A stretch of DNA of 32,785 nucleotides from Bifidobacterium italicum (GTDB lineage: Bacteria > Actinomycetota > Actinomycetes > Actinomycetales > Bifidobacteriaceae): contig NZ_MVOG01000037.1 of NCBI RefSeq assembly GCF_002286915.1, positions 1-32,785 on the forward strand, written 5' to 3'. Position numbers and translations under genes: made by a program. A model generated the notes under the pieces. The model was not told the origin of the DNA. It worked only from the letters and a program-made list of their open reading frames with translations, and made no database searches. The stretch's first letter is position 1. Every line of letters begins with the position of its first letter. Shown in pieces: positions 16,905 through 25,798 of this stretch.

Positions 16905-18602
16905 CTATTCGCGGAACCGGTCGGTGACCGGAAGGCGCCGGTCGCGGCCGAACGCGAGCGCGCTGACCTTCGGGCCGAGCGGGTACTGGCGCCGTTTCCA
17001 TTCGGCGCGGTCGACGAGGCGCATGACCGTGTCCACGGTCTTCTCGCCGAAGCCGTCGGCGAGCAGGTCGGCGCGTCCGTGCGCATGCTCGATGTAGGCT
17101 TCGAGGACCTTGTCGAGCAACGCGTACTCCGGCAGCGAGTCCGAGTCCTTCTGGCCGGGGCGCAGCTCGGCGCTCGGCGCCTTCTCGATCGAGCTCACCG
17201 GGATGACGACGCCGCCGGCCGGCATGACGCCCGCGTCGCCGTCCTCGTTGCCGACGACGCGCAGGCCGCCGACGCCGACGCCTTCGGCGGCCGCGCGGTT
17301 GCGCCAGCGCGCGAGCGCCCACACCTTCGTCTTGAAGACGTCCTTGATCGGCGCGTAGCCGCCGACGGCATCGCCGTAGATCGTCGAATAGCCGCAGGCG
17401 AGCTCGGATTTGTTGCCGGTGGCGAGCGCGAGCGCGCCCTTCGAGTTCGAATAGGCCATGACGATGACGCCGCGGATGCGCGCCTGCAGGTTCTCGGCGG
17501 CCACGCCCTCGAGGCCCAGCTGCCGCTGGAAGGCGTCGAAGAGCGGTTCGATCGGCTGCACGTCGTAGTGGGCGCCGAGGTTCGCCGCGAGGTCGGCCGC
17601 GTCGTCCTTCGAGCCGTCCGACGAGTACATGCTCGGCATCGAGATGCCGAACACCGCGTCGCCGCCGGCCGCGTCGGCGGCCATCGCGGCGACGAGCGCC
17701 GAGTCGATGCCGCCGGACAGGCCGAGCGTGACCGACGTGAAGCCGTTCTTGGCCATGTAGTCCTTGAGGCCGAGCACGCAGGCCGTGTAGACCTCCTCGT
17801 CCACGTCGAGCGGCTCGGCGATCGTCGTCGCCCGCTGATGGTCGGCCGCCGTGTCGAGGTCGAAGTACGCGAGGTCCTCGACGAACATCGGCGAGCGTTC
17901 AAGCAGCGCGCCGTCGGCGTCGACGACGAAGCTGCCGCCGTCGAAGACGAGGTCGTCCTGGCCGCCGACCTGGTTGACGTAGATCATCGGCGCGCCGACC
18001 TCGCCCGCACGGCGAGCGCCCAGTTCGAGCCGCGTGTGCGTCTTGCCCTCCTCGTACGGCGAGCCGTTGACCGTCAGCAGCAGGTCGATGCCGAGTCCCG
18101 CGAGTTCGGCGACGGGGCCGCCGTCCTGCCAGATGTCCTCGCAGATCGCGACGCCGATGCGCGCGCCGGCGATGTCGAGCACGACGGGCCGATCGCCGGA
18201 CGAGAAGATGCGGAACTCGTCGAAGACGCCGTAGTTGGGCAGGAAATGCTTGTCGTAGCCGGCCCAGACGCGGCCGTCGTGCAGGACGACGAGGCGGTTG
18301 CGCGGCTTGCCGTTGGCATGGTCGGTGCCGATCGTGCCGGCGACGACGTACAGGCCGCCCAGTCCTTCGTCGCCGAGCGCGGCGGCGAGACGGTCGGCCG
18401 TGTCCCATGCGGCCTCGCGGAAGGTCGCGCGCAGCGCGAGGTCCTCGATCGGGTAGCCGGTGAGCGTCATCTCCGGGAATACGACGACGTCGGCGCCGCC
18501 TTCGTTGGCGCGCCGTGCGAACGTGAGGACCTTCCGGGCGTTGCCGTCGAGGTCGCCGACGCAGGTGTCGATCTGCGCGAGTGCGAAACGTAGTGTGCTC
18601 AT
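16905..18602 (-). CDS. nadE: Glutamine-dependent NAD+ synthetase
   Basis: 565 residues, two domains. The N-terminal nitrilase-type glutaminase has the Glu-Lys-Cys triad E44 (FPEMTLTGYP), K118 (YDKHFLPNYG) and C154 (AICEDIWQDGG). The C-terminal ATP-pyrophosphatase domain has SGGIDS (296-301) and later GNKSELACGY. It amidates nicotinic acid adenine dinucleotide to NAD+ using ammonia channelled from glutamine. Start ATG 18602 matches the conserved N-terminus (MSTLRFALAQIDTCVGD); its ribosome site is weak (GGTGGG very close). Upstream in-frame extension to 19070 runs into the next gene and is rejected. Confidence 0.95.
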   Translation of the reverse strand: MSTLRFALAQIDTCVGDLDGNARKVLTFARRANEGGADVVVFPEMTLTGYPIEDLALRATFREAAWDTADRLAAALGDEGLGGLYVVAGTIGTDHANGKPRNRLVVLHDGRVWAGYDKHFLPNYGVFDEFRIFSSGDRPVVLDIAGARIGVAICEDIWQDGGPVAELAGLGIDLLLTVNGSPYEEGKTHTRLELGARRAGEVGAPMIYVNQVGGQDDLVFDGGSFVVDADGALLERSPMFVEDLAYFDLDTAADHQRATTIAEPLDVDEEVYTACVLGLKDYMAKNGFTSVTLGLSGGIDSALVAAMAADAAGGDAVFGISMPSMYSSDGSKDDAADLAANLGAHYDVQPIEPLFDAFQRQLGLEGVAAENLQARIRGVIVMAYSNSKGALALATGNKSELACGYSTIYGDAVGGYAPIKDVFKTKVWALARWRNRAAAEGVGVGGLRVVGNEDGDAGVMPAGGVVIPVSSIEKAPSAELRPGQKDSDSLPEYALLDKVLEAYIEHAHGRADLLADGFGEKTVDTVMRLVDRAEWKRRQYPLGPKVSALAFGRDRRLPVTDRFRE

Positions 18603-18631
18603 GCCCACCAAGTGTAGCGCCGCGCGCCTCC

Positions 18632-19786
18632 CTATTCGGCCGCGAGCGTGTGCAGCGTCTCGAGCGCCGCGTTCGCGTAGAACTCGGCGCCGGTCCTCAC
18701 GCTCTCGTCGAAGCCGACGAAGCGCGGGCTGTGCCAGTCCGCGCAGCCGGGCGTGCCGTTCGAGCCGACGAAGGCGAAGACGAGCCGCGTCACCTCGCCG
18801 TATTCGGCGAAGTCCTCCCCCGCCATCGACGGCATGATCGGCGCGGCCTCGGCGTATGCGGGGATCGCGGCGGCCACCGGCGCGATCAGGTCGGGGTCGC
18901 ATACGAGCGGCGCCTGGAAGTCGTCCCATTCGACGTCGGCGCGGATGCCGTAGGCGGCGGCCGTCGACTCGACGATCTGCCTGAAGCGGCGGGCGGCGAG
19001 GTCGCCGTCCTCGCGGTGGAAGTAGCGCGCCGTGCCCTGGAATCCGGCCTCGGCCGGGATGACGTTCCACACGTCGCCGCCGTGCACCTCGGTCACCGAC
19101 ACGACGAGCGGGTGGAACGGCGAGACGTTGCGGCTGACGATCGTCTGCAACGCGAGGATCATCGAGCTCATCGCCTCGAAGGGTCCGGTGCCCTTGTGCG
19201 GGTATCCGCCATGCGCGCCGTCGGCGTGCAGGTTCACGCGGAAGCGCACGCAGCCGGCCATCATCGGCTGCGACCCGGCGGCGAGGACGCCGGGCGCGTA
19301 GTTCGGGTTGTTGTGCGTGCCGATGATCGCATCGAGGCCGTCGGCGAGGCCGGCGTCGATGACGGCGCGCGCGCCGCGGCCGAGCTCCTCGGCCGGCTGG
19401 AAGATGACGCGCAGCGTGCCGTGGATGAGGTCGCGGTGCGCGTTGAGCCAGAACACGGCGCCGAGCAGGCTCGTCATGTGCAGGTCGTGGCCGCAGGCGT
19501 GCATGACGCCGTCGTTGGCCGACGCGAAGTCGAGTCCCGAGTCCTCATGCACCGGCAGCCCGTCGATGTCGGCGCGCAGTCCGACGACCGGCCCCGGATG
19601 CGCGCCCTCGATGCGCGCGACGACGCCGGTCGGCATCGGGTCGTCGAGCAGCTCGACGCCGTGCCGGGCGAGCATGTCCCTGAGGTACGCGCTCGTCGCG
19701 CGCTCCTCGAAGGAGCGTTCCGGATGCCGGTGTAGATGGTGGCGGATCGCGCGCAGTTCGTCGCTCAGTTCGATCGTCACGGCCAT
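18632..19786 (-). CDS. M20-family metal-dependent amidohydrolase
   Basis: 384 residues. Hallmarks of the M20D/AmhX-HipO-like group: RHHLHRHPERSFEE near the N-terminus, GLRADIDGLPV (69-79), MHACGHDLHMT (95-105), PAEELGRGA (131-139) and a late MAGEDFAEY. Such enzymes deacylate N-acyl amino acids or dipeptide-like amides. ATG 19786 has AAGAGG 8 bases upstream. It follows metI by 62 bases on the same strand, so it is probably the last gene of the methionine-uptake operon. That suggests, but does not prove, release of methionine or another amino acid from an N-acyl form. Confidence 0.85.
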   Translation of the reverse strand: MAVTIELSDELRAIRHHLHRHPERSFEERATSAYLRDMLARHGVELLDDPMPTGVVARIEGAHPGPVVGLRADIDGLPVHEDSGLDFASANDGVMHACGHDLHMTSLLGAVFWLNAHRDLIHGTLRVIFQPAEELGRGARAVIDAGLADGLDAIIGTHNNPNYAPGVLAAGSQPMMAGCVRFRVNLHADGAHGGYPHKGTGPFEAMSSMILALQTIVSRNVSPFHPLVVSVTEVHGGDVWNVIPAEAGFQGTARYFHREDGDLAARRFRQIVESTAAAYGIRADVEWDDFQAPLVCDPDLIAPVAAAIPAYAEAAPIMPSMAGEDFAEYGEVTRLVFAFVGSNGTPGCADWHSPRFVGFDESVRTGAEFYANAALETLHTLAAE

Positions 19787-19848
19787 GATGGTGCCTCTTT
19801 CCTCTTGCGTCCTTCGTACCCGCTTCGCCGGCGTATGCCGCCGTCGTC

Positions 19849-20562
19849 TCAACGGCGCAGCAGCCGCTTGGCGATCGCGTTCGCGATGGCCTGCACGACC
19901 TGCACGAGCACGATCATGATGATGACGGCCGTCCATGTGACGGTCTGGTCGAACTTCTGGTAGCCGTACGCGATCGCGAAGTTACCCAGGCCGCCGCCGC
20001 CGATGTAGCCGGCCATCGCGGACATGTCGAGCACGCCGATGAACAGGAACGCGTAGGCGAGGATGAGCGGCGCGAGCGCCTCGGGGATGAGCACGGTGCG
20101 GATGATCGTGAACTTCGAGGCGCCCATCGCGCGCGCCGCCTCGATGACGCCGTGGTCGACCGGCACGAGGTTCTGCTCGACGAGGCGCGACGTCGCGAAC
20201 GTGCACATGATGCACATCGGGAAGATCGCCGCCGTCGTGCCGATCGACGTGCCGACGACCTTGACGGTCAGCGGCTGCATCGCGGCGAGGAAGATGATGA
20301 ACGGGATCGGACGCACGATGTTGACGAGGATGTCGAGCACGCGGTAGACGACGCGGTTCTCGAACAGGTTGCCCGGGCGCGTGCCGTAGAGGATGACGCC
20401 GAGCACGAGGCCGAGCACGCCGCCGATGACGATTGTGATGAGCACCATCTGCAGCGTCTGGACGACCGACTGCGCGAGCAGCGGCTTGAGGACGCTCCAG
20501 TCGCTGCGGCTCGCGAGCGTCGCGGCGGGGGCGAATGCGGATGCGGATGCGAGGGTGTACAT
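19849..20562 (-). CDS. metI: D-/L-methionine ABC transporter permease
   Basis: 237 residues with five or so membrane helices. The EAA-loop signature is clear in VIEAARAMGASKFTIIRTVLIPEA. MetI forms the membrane channel of MetNIQ. Its ATG (20562) shares a base with the metN stop in a TGATG overlap, so translation is coupled. The ribosome site AAAGGA lies within metN. Confidence 0.93.
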   Translation of the reverse strand: MYTLASASAFAPAATLASRSDWSVLKPLLAQSVVQTLQMVLITIVIGGVLGLVLGVILYGTRPGNLFENRVVYRVLDILVNIVRPIPFIIFLAAMQPLTVKVVGTSIGTTAAIFPMCIMCTFATSRLVEQNLVPVDHGVIEAARAMGASKFTIIRTVLIPEALAPLILAYAFLFIGVLDMSAMAGYIGGGGLGNFAIAYGYQKFDQTVTWTAVIIMIVLVQVVQAIANAIAKRLLRR

Positions 20563-21827
20563 CAGTCACGTTCCTTTCGTGCGGCCTTGCGTTCCCGCGG
20601 GGTCGTGGGCGTCATGTCGACGACGTCGTCGTTCTGTTCGATCATTTCGAGATCGTCGTCGAGCGCGGGCGTCGACGTGACTGTCGCCTCGTCGGGGCCG
20701 AGCGCGATGCGGGCGCGTTCGACGGCCGTGTCGTAGTCGACCGGATCGGCCTTCGTGCCGAAGTCGACGATGTCGCTGTGGCGGCGCAGGTCGTCGAGGA
20801 AGGCGTCGATCCGCGCCTCGTCGCCGGTGAACTCGTAGGTCATCGCACCGATCGCGATGTCCTGCACGGTGTCGATGCCGCCGTAGAGCAGGCCGCTGCT
20901 GATGCCGTGGCGGGCGATGAGTTCGGAGATGTCCTGTCCGGAGGCGGGCACGAGCACGTTGCCGTCGGCGTCGACGATGTCGCGCTGACGCACGACGACG
21001 GTGACGAGACGTCCCGGCCACTGCTCGCGCATGACGGCGATGCGCGCCGGGTCGGGCAGGCCGTCCATCGCCGTGGCGATGAAGCGCTTCGTGACCGGCT
21101 GCTTCGGCGCGGCGAAGACGTCGTAGATATCGCCCTGTTCGACGACGCGGCCGGCGCTCATGACAGCGACGCGGTTGGCGATCTGCTGCACGACGTTCAT
21201 CTGATGCGTGATGAGCACGATCGTGATGCCGAGCTGACGGTTGACGCGTTCGAGCAGCTGGAGCACCTCGGTCGTCGTCTCCGGGTCGAGCGCACTCGTC
21301 GCCTCGTCGGCAAGCAGGATCTTCGGGTTCGTCGCCAGGGCGCGCGCGATGCCGACGCGCTGCTTCTGGCCGCCCGACAGCTGCGACGGGTACTTGTTCG
21401 CATGTTCGGACAGGCCTACGAACTCGAGCAGCTCGAGCACGCGCTTGTCCTGATAGTCCTTGCGCCAATGGTCGAGCTTCAGCGGATAGGCGATGTTCTG
21501 CGCGACCGTCTTCTGCGAGAACAGATTGAACTGCTGGAAGATCATGCCGATCTTCTGGCGCACCGGCCGCAGCCTGCCCTCGCCCATATGCGACACGTCG
21601 TGGCCCATGACGGTGACGGTGCCGCTCGTCGGCTGCTCGAGCGCGTTGATCATGCGCACAAGCGTCGACTTGCCGGCGCCCGAATAGCCGATGATGCCGA
21701 AGATGTCGCCTTCGTCGATGCTCAGCGAGACGTCGTCGACGGCGCGCATCGTCTTCTTCGCGCCGCGCTGCCTGAACTCCTTGACCACATGGTCGAAGAC
21801 GATGATGGGTTCCTTGCCTTGCGTCAT
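20562..21827 (-). CDS. metN: Methionine ABC transporter ATP-binding protein
   Basis: 421 residues. Walker A GYSGAGKST (47-55), Q-loop FQQFNLF, signature LSGGQKQR, Walker B ILLADEATSALD and H-loop LITHQM are all present. A C-terminal NIL-type domain (methionine-sensing, transinhibition) follows around 280-375, and then a charged tail. ATG 21827 is chosen for family length and an AAAGG sequence upstream; the frame is open further but carries no ribosome site there. metI overlaps its stop, and metQ lies 155 bases upstream beyond a hairpin. Confidence 0.94.
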   Translation of the reverse strand: MTQGKEPIIVFDHVVKEFRQRGAKKTMRAVDDVSLSIDEGDIFGIIGYSGAGKSTLVRMINALEQPTSGTVTVMGHDVSHMGEGRLRPVRQKIGMIFQQFNLFSQKTVAQNIAYPLKLDHWRKDYQDKRVLELLEFVGLSEHANKYPSQLSGGQKQRVGIARALATNPKILLADEATSALDPETTTEVLQLLERVNRQLGITIVLITHQMNVVQQIANRVAVMSAGRVVEQGDIYDVFAAPKQPVTKRFIATAMDGLPDPARIAVMREQWPGRLVTVVVRQRDIVDADGNVLVPASGQDISELIARHGISSGLLYGGIDTVQDIAIGAMTYEFTGDEARIDAFLDDLRRHSDIVDFGTKADPVDYDTAVERARIALGPDEATVTSTPALDDDLEMIEQNDDVVDMTPTTPRERKAARKERD

Positions 21828-21901
21828 TGTGTCGCCTTTGTCTCCTTGATTTGCCCCGCCTCTCCCCCGTCGCCCGCGCATCGCGCCGAATGCGAGAGAA
21901 A

Positions 21902-21934
21902 GCCGCCGGCCGCCATTGTAGCGGCACGGGCGGC
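21902..21934 (-). terminator. Hairpin between metQ and metN, possible attenuator
   Basis: GCCGCC pairs with GGCGGC (21902-21907 with 21929-21934), and inside it GCCGC pairs with GCGGC (21909-21913 with 21921-21925) around a CATTGTA loop. On the minus strand it is followed by CTTTCTCTC. Probably a partial terminator that keeps binding-protein expression above that of the transporter. Confidence 0.5.
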
Positions 21935-21982
21935 TCATCGTGCGCGTTGCCCCGTGGCGGCGCGCCGTGTGCGGCGAAGGGC

Positions 21983-23014
21983 TCACTTGCCGCTCGCGCG
22001 GATGTCCGATTCGATGTCGGTCAGGTACTTCGCCAGTTCGGTCTGCGAGAACTTGTCTGCGAACACGGCGGTGCCTGCCGACTCCTCCTGCAGCGCGTCG
22101 AGCACCGGCTTCGTCTGGTAGATCTCGACGCACTTGCGGTACACGGCGTTGTCCACGTCGTCGGCTCGCACGGCGAAGATGTTGATGTAGGGGCGCGACT
22201 CCTCAGATTCTGCGTCGTCATGGTAGATCGCGTCGGTCGGGTCGAGGCCGGCGTCGGCGACGTAGTCGTTGTTGATGACGCCGGCGGACAGGTCGTCGCC
22301 GCCCGACTTGAGTGTGTTTGCGATCTGCTCGGCCTTCATCGGCACGACCTTGACCTTCGACTTCGCCTCGTCGATGTCCTGCGGAATCGTGAACGCCGTC
22401 CAGTCGCCCTTGAGCGTGACGACGCCGGCGGCCTTGAGCACGCCGATCGCGCGCGCCTGGTTCGTCTCGTCGTTCGGAATCGCGACCGTCGAGCCGGCCG
22501 GCAGGTCCTTGATGTCGGTGTACTTCGGCTTGCCGTCCTTGTCGAAGGAGGAGTAGACGCCGAGCGGGTAGATCGCCACGCCGCCGAGCGGCTGCAGGTT
22601 CTTGTTGTTCTGCACGTTGTAGTTGGCCAGATACAGCAGATGCTGGAACTCGTTCATGTCGAGGTCGCCGGCGTCGAGCGCCGGGTTCTCGCTCGTGTAG
22701 TCCTGGAAGTCCACGATGTCCACGTAGACGCCCTTCGCCTCGGCCTGCTTCTTGAATTCGACCCACTGGGGGTCGGTCGCGCCGACGACGCCGATCTTGA
22801 CCGGGTTGTCCTTCGTGCCCTTCGTCTCGGCGCTCGCCGCCGCACCGCCGTTGCCTTTGTTCGCCTGGTGGAAGCCGAAGAAGACGCCCGCCGTGACGAG
22901 CAGGACGACGAGGACCGCGATGATGATGTTGCGCGCCGTATGGTTGACGCGCACCGGTTCGTCGGTGTTGAGCTCCGGTGCCTTGCCCGGTTCGTTCGTG
23001 TTGTTCTGGCTCAT
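21983..23014 (-). CDS. metQ: Methionine ABC transporter substrate-binding protein, transmembrane-anchored form
   Basis: 343 residues. After a hydrophilic leader of about 28 residues comes a single membrane helix (NIIIAVLVVLLVTAGVFFGF), then a NLPA/MetQ-type binding domain (VKIGVVGATDPQW, DFQDYTSENPALDAGDLDMN, and further on VAIPNDETNQARAIGVLKAAG). There is no lipobox cysteine, so the protein is anchored by an uncleaved helix rather than by a lipid. It binds methionine outside the membrane and delivers it to MetNI. ATG 23014 has GGAGA 4 bases upstream; the in-frame extension to 23125 is unsupported. Confidence 0.9.
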   Translation of the reverse strand: MSQNNTNEPGKAPELNTDEPVRVNHTARNIIIAVLVVLLVTAGVFFGFHQANKGNGGAAASAETKGTKDNPVKIGVVGATDPQWVEFKKQAEAKGVYVDIVDFQDYTSENPALDAGDLDMNEFQHLLYLANYNVQNNKNLQPLGGVAIYPLGVYSSFDKDGKPKYTDIKDLPAGSTVAIPNDETNQARAIGVLKAAGVVTLKGDWTAFTIPQDIDEAKSKVKVVPMKAEQIANTLKSGGDDLSAGVINNDYVADAGLDPTDAIYHDDAESEESRPYINIFAVRADDVDNAVYRKCVEIYQTKPVLDALQEESAGTAVFADKFSQTELAKYLTDIESDIRASGK

Positions 23015-23297
23015 CTGCTCTCCGTTGTTTGTGGTGACTGGTCTGTCGTTTCCCCATCGTGGTGGTCCTGCACACCGTGGCGTCCCGCTGCCCGCTGTGG
23101 ACGTCCGGTTGTGCGACGTGTTCAAGGATACGACCGTTCAGGACCTCGATCGCACCTTTCGTTATCGTTTCCGTTTATAGACGGTGTTCGCGGGCCATGA
23201 TGATGGGCCTTCCCCACCGTCGTGTTCCGCCGTGCGCCGCCGAGGCCGCCGCCGTCGTGTCCGTTTCGTGAGATGGACCCACGGTAGGATTGCCACC
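23015..23297. promoter_or_regulatory. Divergent upstream region of metQ and the HAD gene
   Basis: About 283 bases between divergent genes. The long metQ leader could hold a regulatory RNA, but I could not fold a recognisable SAM riboswitch from it. A TATAAA-like box on the minus strand (near 23175-23181) is a possible -10 for metQ. Confidence 0.3.
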
Positions 23298-24125
23298 ATG
23301 ACGACTTCACCGCTCCCCTCGGATGGCCATCGCATACGCGCCGTGTTCTTCGACATCGACGGCACCCTGACGAGCTTCGCGACGCATGCCGTGCCGCGTT
23401 CGACGCTCGACGCGCTTGCCGCGCTGCGCGGCAAGGGTATAAGGACCTTCATCTGCACAGGGCGTTCGCCTGAGCAGATGAAGGTCGTCCTCGACTCGAT
23501 CCCTGTGTCGTTCGATGGCGTCGCCGGCGTCAACGGGCAGTTGTGCTGGAGGCCGGACGGCACCGTCGTATCCGATGTGCCGATCGATCGGGGTGATGTG
23601 CGCCGCATCGTCGCATGGCTCGACGCGCACCCCGACGTGTCCGCCGTGTTCGCCGAGCGCGATACGACGTATTTCAACCATGATTCCGCACAGATGCGCG
23701 CGATGTGGAAGTCGCTCGGCAAGACGGCGCCGCGCGTGCGCTTCGTCGACCCGCACACGCGCATCGACGACCACCCCATCTACCAGATCAGCCCCTATGT
23801 GGACGTCGACGGGGAACGTGAGATCGTCGGCGCATGCCCGGCCGTGCGCGGCGTGCGTTGGCATCCCGCGTTCGTCGACCTCATCCCCGCCTCCGGCGGC
23901 AAGGACCGCGGCATGGAGGCGCTCCTCGCCGACGCGGGGCTCACACGCGAAGAGTCGATGGCGTTCGGCGACGGCGGCAACGACGTGGACATGCTGCGGT
24001 ACGCGCATGTCGGCGTCGCGATGGGCAACGGCACCGACGAGGCGAAGGCCGCCGCCGACTATGTCACGCAAGACGTCGACGACGACGGCGTCGCGCACGC
24101 GCTGCGGCGTTTCCACCTCATCTGA
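23298..24125 (+). CDS. Cof-type HAD-IIB hydrolase (sugar/nucleotide phosphatase-like)
   Basis: 275 residues. Motif I DIDGTLT (19-25, nucleophile D19), motif II as FICTGRS, a capping domain, and motif IV FGDGGNDVDML near the C-terminus followed by GVAMGNGTDEAK. This is the Cof/YidA group, which dephosphorylates sugar phosphates, FMN or PLP. The specific substrate is unknown. ATG 23298 has AGGA 9 bases upstream; the longer frame from 23184 is Arg-rich and unsupported. Last core gene before the accessory island. Confidence 0.88.
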   Translation: MTTSPLPSDGHRIRAVFFDIDGTLTSFATHAVPRSTLDALAALRGKGIRTFICTGRSPEQMKVVLDSIPVSFDGVAGVNGQLCWRPDGTVVSDVPIDRGDVRRIVAWLDAHPDVSAVFAERDTTYFNHDSAQMRAMWKSLGKTAPRVRFVDPHTRIDDHPIYQISPYVDVDGEREIVGACPAVRGVRWHPAFVDLIPASGGKDRGMEALLADAGLTREESMAFGDGGNDVDMLRYAHVGVAMGNGTDEAKAAADYVTQDVDDDGVAHALRRFHLI

Positions 24126-24670
24126 AATTACATTATTTTCAACGCATGGTTGGCCTGATTCATAGGATACTCACCGAACAAAAGTACGGGAGAGATGCAT
24201 CATACAGCACCCGACACTCCGTCCGTACAGCAGGCAATGCTCATATACTTACACGGAATAATTTGTATATAAGTAAAAGCATATAAATTACATTGAGTCG
24301 CGCTCCTTGCACCTCATGGAAAGGATTGACCACGCCAACCTATATCACCGAAAAACCACACAGAGAGAATGCCGTCGAACTTTGTGAAGCGAAGACGGCA
24401 AGCCGCAGAAAACGGTAGTGTAAGCCACTGGAGTCGGAGACACCGCCGATGCGAACACAGATATATGCGACCTGCCCCCAGTACTCCACGAGACACCGGA
24501 CAACTTCACAACGTTCCGTTACCCCGCTAAAAGCAATCATCAGTCAGGAAGGCCATGTTCGCATCAGCGAACGTGTCGTCAAAAACTTTTTGCAAAGAGA
24601 GTGCGATCGAGGCTATTGAAGTTGATGGCGAATCCCCTCATACCACGTTAAGTAGGTTTCAAAGTTGGAA
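24126..24670. other. AT-richer gap with no recognised gene
   Basis: About 545 bases, clearly less GC-rich than everything before. The 10-mer AAATTACATT occurs at 24125-24134 and again at 24285-24294. Hairpins are seen at 24371-24399 (6-bp stem) and 24554-24575 (9-bp stem with one G-U, loop ATCA), the second followed by GTCAAAAACTTTTT, terminator-like on the plus strand. No open frame longer than about 70 codons looks like a protein. Confidence 0.5.
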
Positions 24671-25580
24671 CCCGTTGTCTAAACGAAAAGTGCAACACCG
24701 CGGTCAGGCTTGCGAATGTAGCAGTTCGTTGACGAGGGCTTCAACGGTCGTGCGGTATCCAAGCACGCGCACGGACCGGTTGTCGGTTTCGTCAATGATC
24801 TGCTGCACCTCACGTGCCATGTTCATCTCGATTGGGCAGTGTTTGGGAAGATAGCGGCATATCAGGCCGTTGCGGTCCTCGTTGCTCGTCCGCTGCCAAC
24901 TGGCGTATGGGTGTCGGCGCGAAGTACGCGGCCATGCCCGGTTACTCGCGCAGCCGCGCGTGGTGCGCGGACCCGGTGCCGTTGTCGTGCGTGACGCTGA
25001 TTCTAGCGGCGGCAGGCAGCGCACGGAACATCTCCGACTGGGCGGCGATGCTGGCGTCGGCGCTCTTGTCCGGGACGATGCACACCATGAGGAACCGGGC
25101 TTTCTTTTCGACCCCAGTGTGCAGTGCCGGCCTTGATGACGCTGTCCGCCTCCCCATGTCTGAACACGCCCCTGCCATCGACCTCCTGCGCTCACAGACG
25201 CCTGTGCGAAAGACGATGCAGTTTGCGCGACTTCATCCTACGCCGGTTGGCCTTGCGCTGTGCGAGGCCGGCAATGTAATAGCGGCCAGTCCACGGACCC
25301 GTCTTCAAGCGTTTCGGCCAGTACGGCCGGTACGACCAGCTCCCGTTGGATGCGAACCACGTGTTGCGCTTGATCTCCCTGCTGATGGTCGGCGCGCCGC
25401 GCCCGAGCATCGCGCCAACCGGCCGCACGTTGGTGCCATCGCCGATCTCGATCCAGATGGCCTGCCGTCCCCTTCTGGCAGGTGCAAATACACTGCTCCC
25501 ATAGGTGCGTCATCCCTCCGGACTGGTTTTCTTGACAATTACCAATCTACTGGGTGTTGCACTTCCTTTTAGACAACGGG
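24671..25580 (-). mobile_element. IS30-family element, internally deleted
   Basis: Imperfect terminal inverted repeats bound it: CCCGTTGTCTAAACGAAAAG... at 24671-24699 and its counterpart at 25553-25580, differing by a few bases. The total of about 910 bp is shorter than a complete IS30-type element. Flanking bases show no clear 2-3 bp target duplication. The transposase inside is broken (next entry). Movement would need a transposase supplied from elsewhere. Confidence 0.8.
24704..25538 (-). pseudogene. IS30-family transposase, frameshifted and with an internal deletion
   Basis: Reading on the minus strand, a TTG-started N-terminus (RKPVRRDDAPMGAVYLHL) shifts frame. It continues as an HTH part (MLGRGAPTISREIKRNTW, RTGPWTGRYYIAG-like) and stops after HRLSHRRL near 25192. 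The next recognisable piece is from the catalytic half (KPGSSW/FLMVCIVPDKSADAS, THDNGTGSAHH) in shifted frames, then EDRNGLICRYLPKHCPI and a C-terminal RVLGYRTTVEALVNELL. The region between the HTH part and the first catalytic strand is missing. Several frame changes make it non-functional. The identification as IS30 is firm. Confidence 0.82.
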
Positions 25581-25798
25581 AGACCATGCGCGCCTACCGA
25601 CTGTGGTAGATTGGCAAGGGTCAGAAAGCGATGTAGTGCGCAGCCGAAGCCATTGATATCGGAGGTGAGCCGCGACTGCAGAACCTCGTGATCTAATGCG
25701 TAACCAGCGCCGAGCACTTAGCATAGCGATGATTCGGCAATGCCATCGGGTTCACGGAAGTCGTTTGTCACTGGACCGCCGACCGTTATGGAGGAAGT

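Noticed and set aside
23015..23180. SAM riboswitch in the metQ leader
   Set aside because: The location would fit, but I found no conserved kink-turn, pseudoknot or stem set matching a known SAM class by eye. A covariance search would decide.
24668..25583. Target-site duplication flanking the IS30 element
   Set aside because: Bases on the two sides (GAA and AGA) do not match as a clear 2-3 bp repeat.
25533..25618. Inverted repeat TTACCAATCTAC / GTAGATTGGCAA around the right IS30 end
   Set aside because: 11 of 12 bases match, but one arm is inside the element and one outside, so it is not a terminal repeat; probably coincidence.
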